A DNA stretch of 6,182 nucleotides from Sulfurovum sp. (lineage in GTDB: Bacteria > Campylobacterota > Campylobacteria > Campylobacterales > Sulfurovaceae), in NCBI GenBank assembly GCA_026983895.1, contig JALSTF010000256.1, forward strand, positions 1-6,182. Direction: 5' to 3'. Every line of letters starts with the position of its first letter. Position 1 is the stretch's first letter. Below are positions 6,037 to 6,182 of the stretch, in pieces. The translations under genes were made by a program, and so were the position numbers. The notes beneath the pieces were generated by a model, which was given only the letters and a program-made list of their open reading frames with translations, was not told the DNA's origin and searched no databases.

Positions 6037-6182
6037 ATGAAAACAATGAACCAAAGAAATTTTTATACATTTTTGCAAAAACATATTTTGCTGATGATCG
6101 GTCTCTCCCTCTTGCCGGGGCTGGCCTATATCGGCCTGGCATGGCTGAACGGTATTGCCCTGCCGGCATTGATCTGGTATAT
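6037..6182 (+). CDS. N-terminal fragment of a membrane protein of unknown function (3' end outside window)
   Basis: An open frame from ATG 6037 continues to the window end with 48 complete codons. It begins MKTMNQRNFYTFLQKH, then a hydrophobic helix (about 17-34, ILLMIGLSLLPGLAYIGL), a short turn and the start of a second helix (LPALIWY). A second in-frame ATG at 6046 (residue 4) is an equal start candidate; neither has a good ribosome binding site. It follows the plus-strand DASS gene by 37 bp with no terminator between, so it could be co-transcribed. A short N-terminus followed by paired helices occurs in integral-membrane sensors as well as many other membrane proteins; I do not recognise the family with confidence. 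Confidence 0.6.
   Translation, partial: MKTMNQRNFYTFLQKHILLMIGLSLLPGLAYIGLAWLNGIALPALIWY

Noticed and set aside
6016..6038. TTGAGA and TAGAAT as a promoter for the last gene
   Set aside because: The spacing is only 11 bases, and the -10 match overlaps the start codon of the gene.

Overview
The window looks like chromosomal DNA from a Campylobacterota (epsilonproteobacterial) organism, possibly Sulfurovum-like. This rests on the histidine kinase phosphoacceptor motif AHQWKQPLNALS, a form common in that group, on tightly packed genes with short AT-rich gaps, and on purine-rich ribosome binding sites close to their starts. It is inference from motifs and layout, not a database match.

Layout, left to right. 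(1) Positions 1-1057, plus strand: the 3' portion of a CCA tRNA nucleotidyltransferase gene (cca), whose N-terminal catalytic part lies outside the window. Its HD-domain region carries two in-frame insertions made of a GTGAGGA/CACTCCT heptanucleotide repeat in opposite orientations. (2) Positions 1104-3125, plus strand: a membrane-bound sensor histidine kinase with a large extracytoplasmic Cache-like domain and a TTG start. (3) Positions 3141-4496, minus strand: a DASS/SLC13-family anion or dicarboxylate symporter of the INDY type, convergent with the kinase across only 15 bp. (4) Positions 4497-4583: an 87-bp AT-rich divergent promoter region with a 10-bp-period direct repeat. (5) Positions 4584-5999, plus strand: a second DASS permease of the CitT/plastid dicarboxylate translocator type. 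(6) Positions 6037-6182, plus strand: the first 48 codons of a membrane protein of unknown function that runs off the window.

How the genes may work together: the two divergent transporters share one control region and probably handle related anionic substrates (di- or tricarboxylates, or sulfate-like anions). The neighbouring kinase has the general layout of carboxylate sensors (two transmembrane helices around a Cache domain) and could sense a transported compound. No response regulator is present in the window, so that link is a hypothesis. cca is a housekeeping gene and probably only a positional neighbour. The most unusual feature is the inverted heptad-repeat pair inside the cca reading frame. 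I did not find a clearly new multi-gene system.
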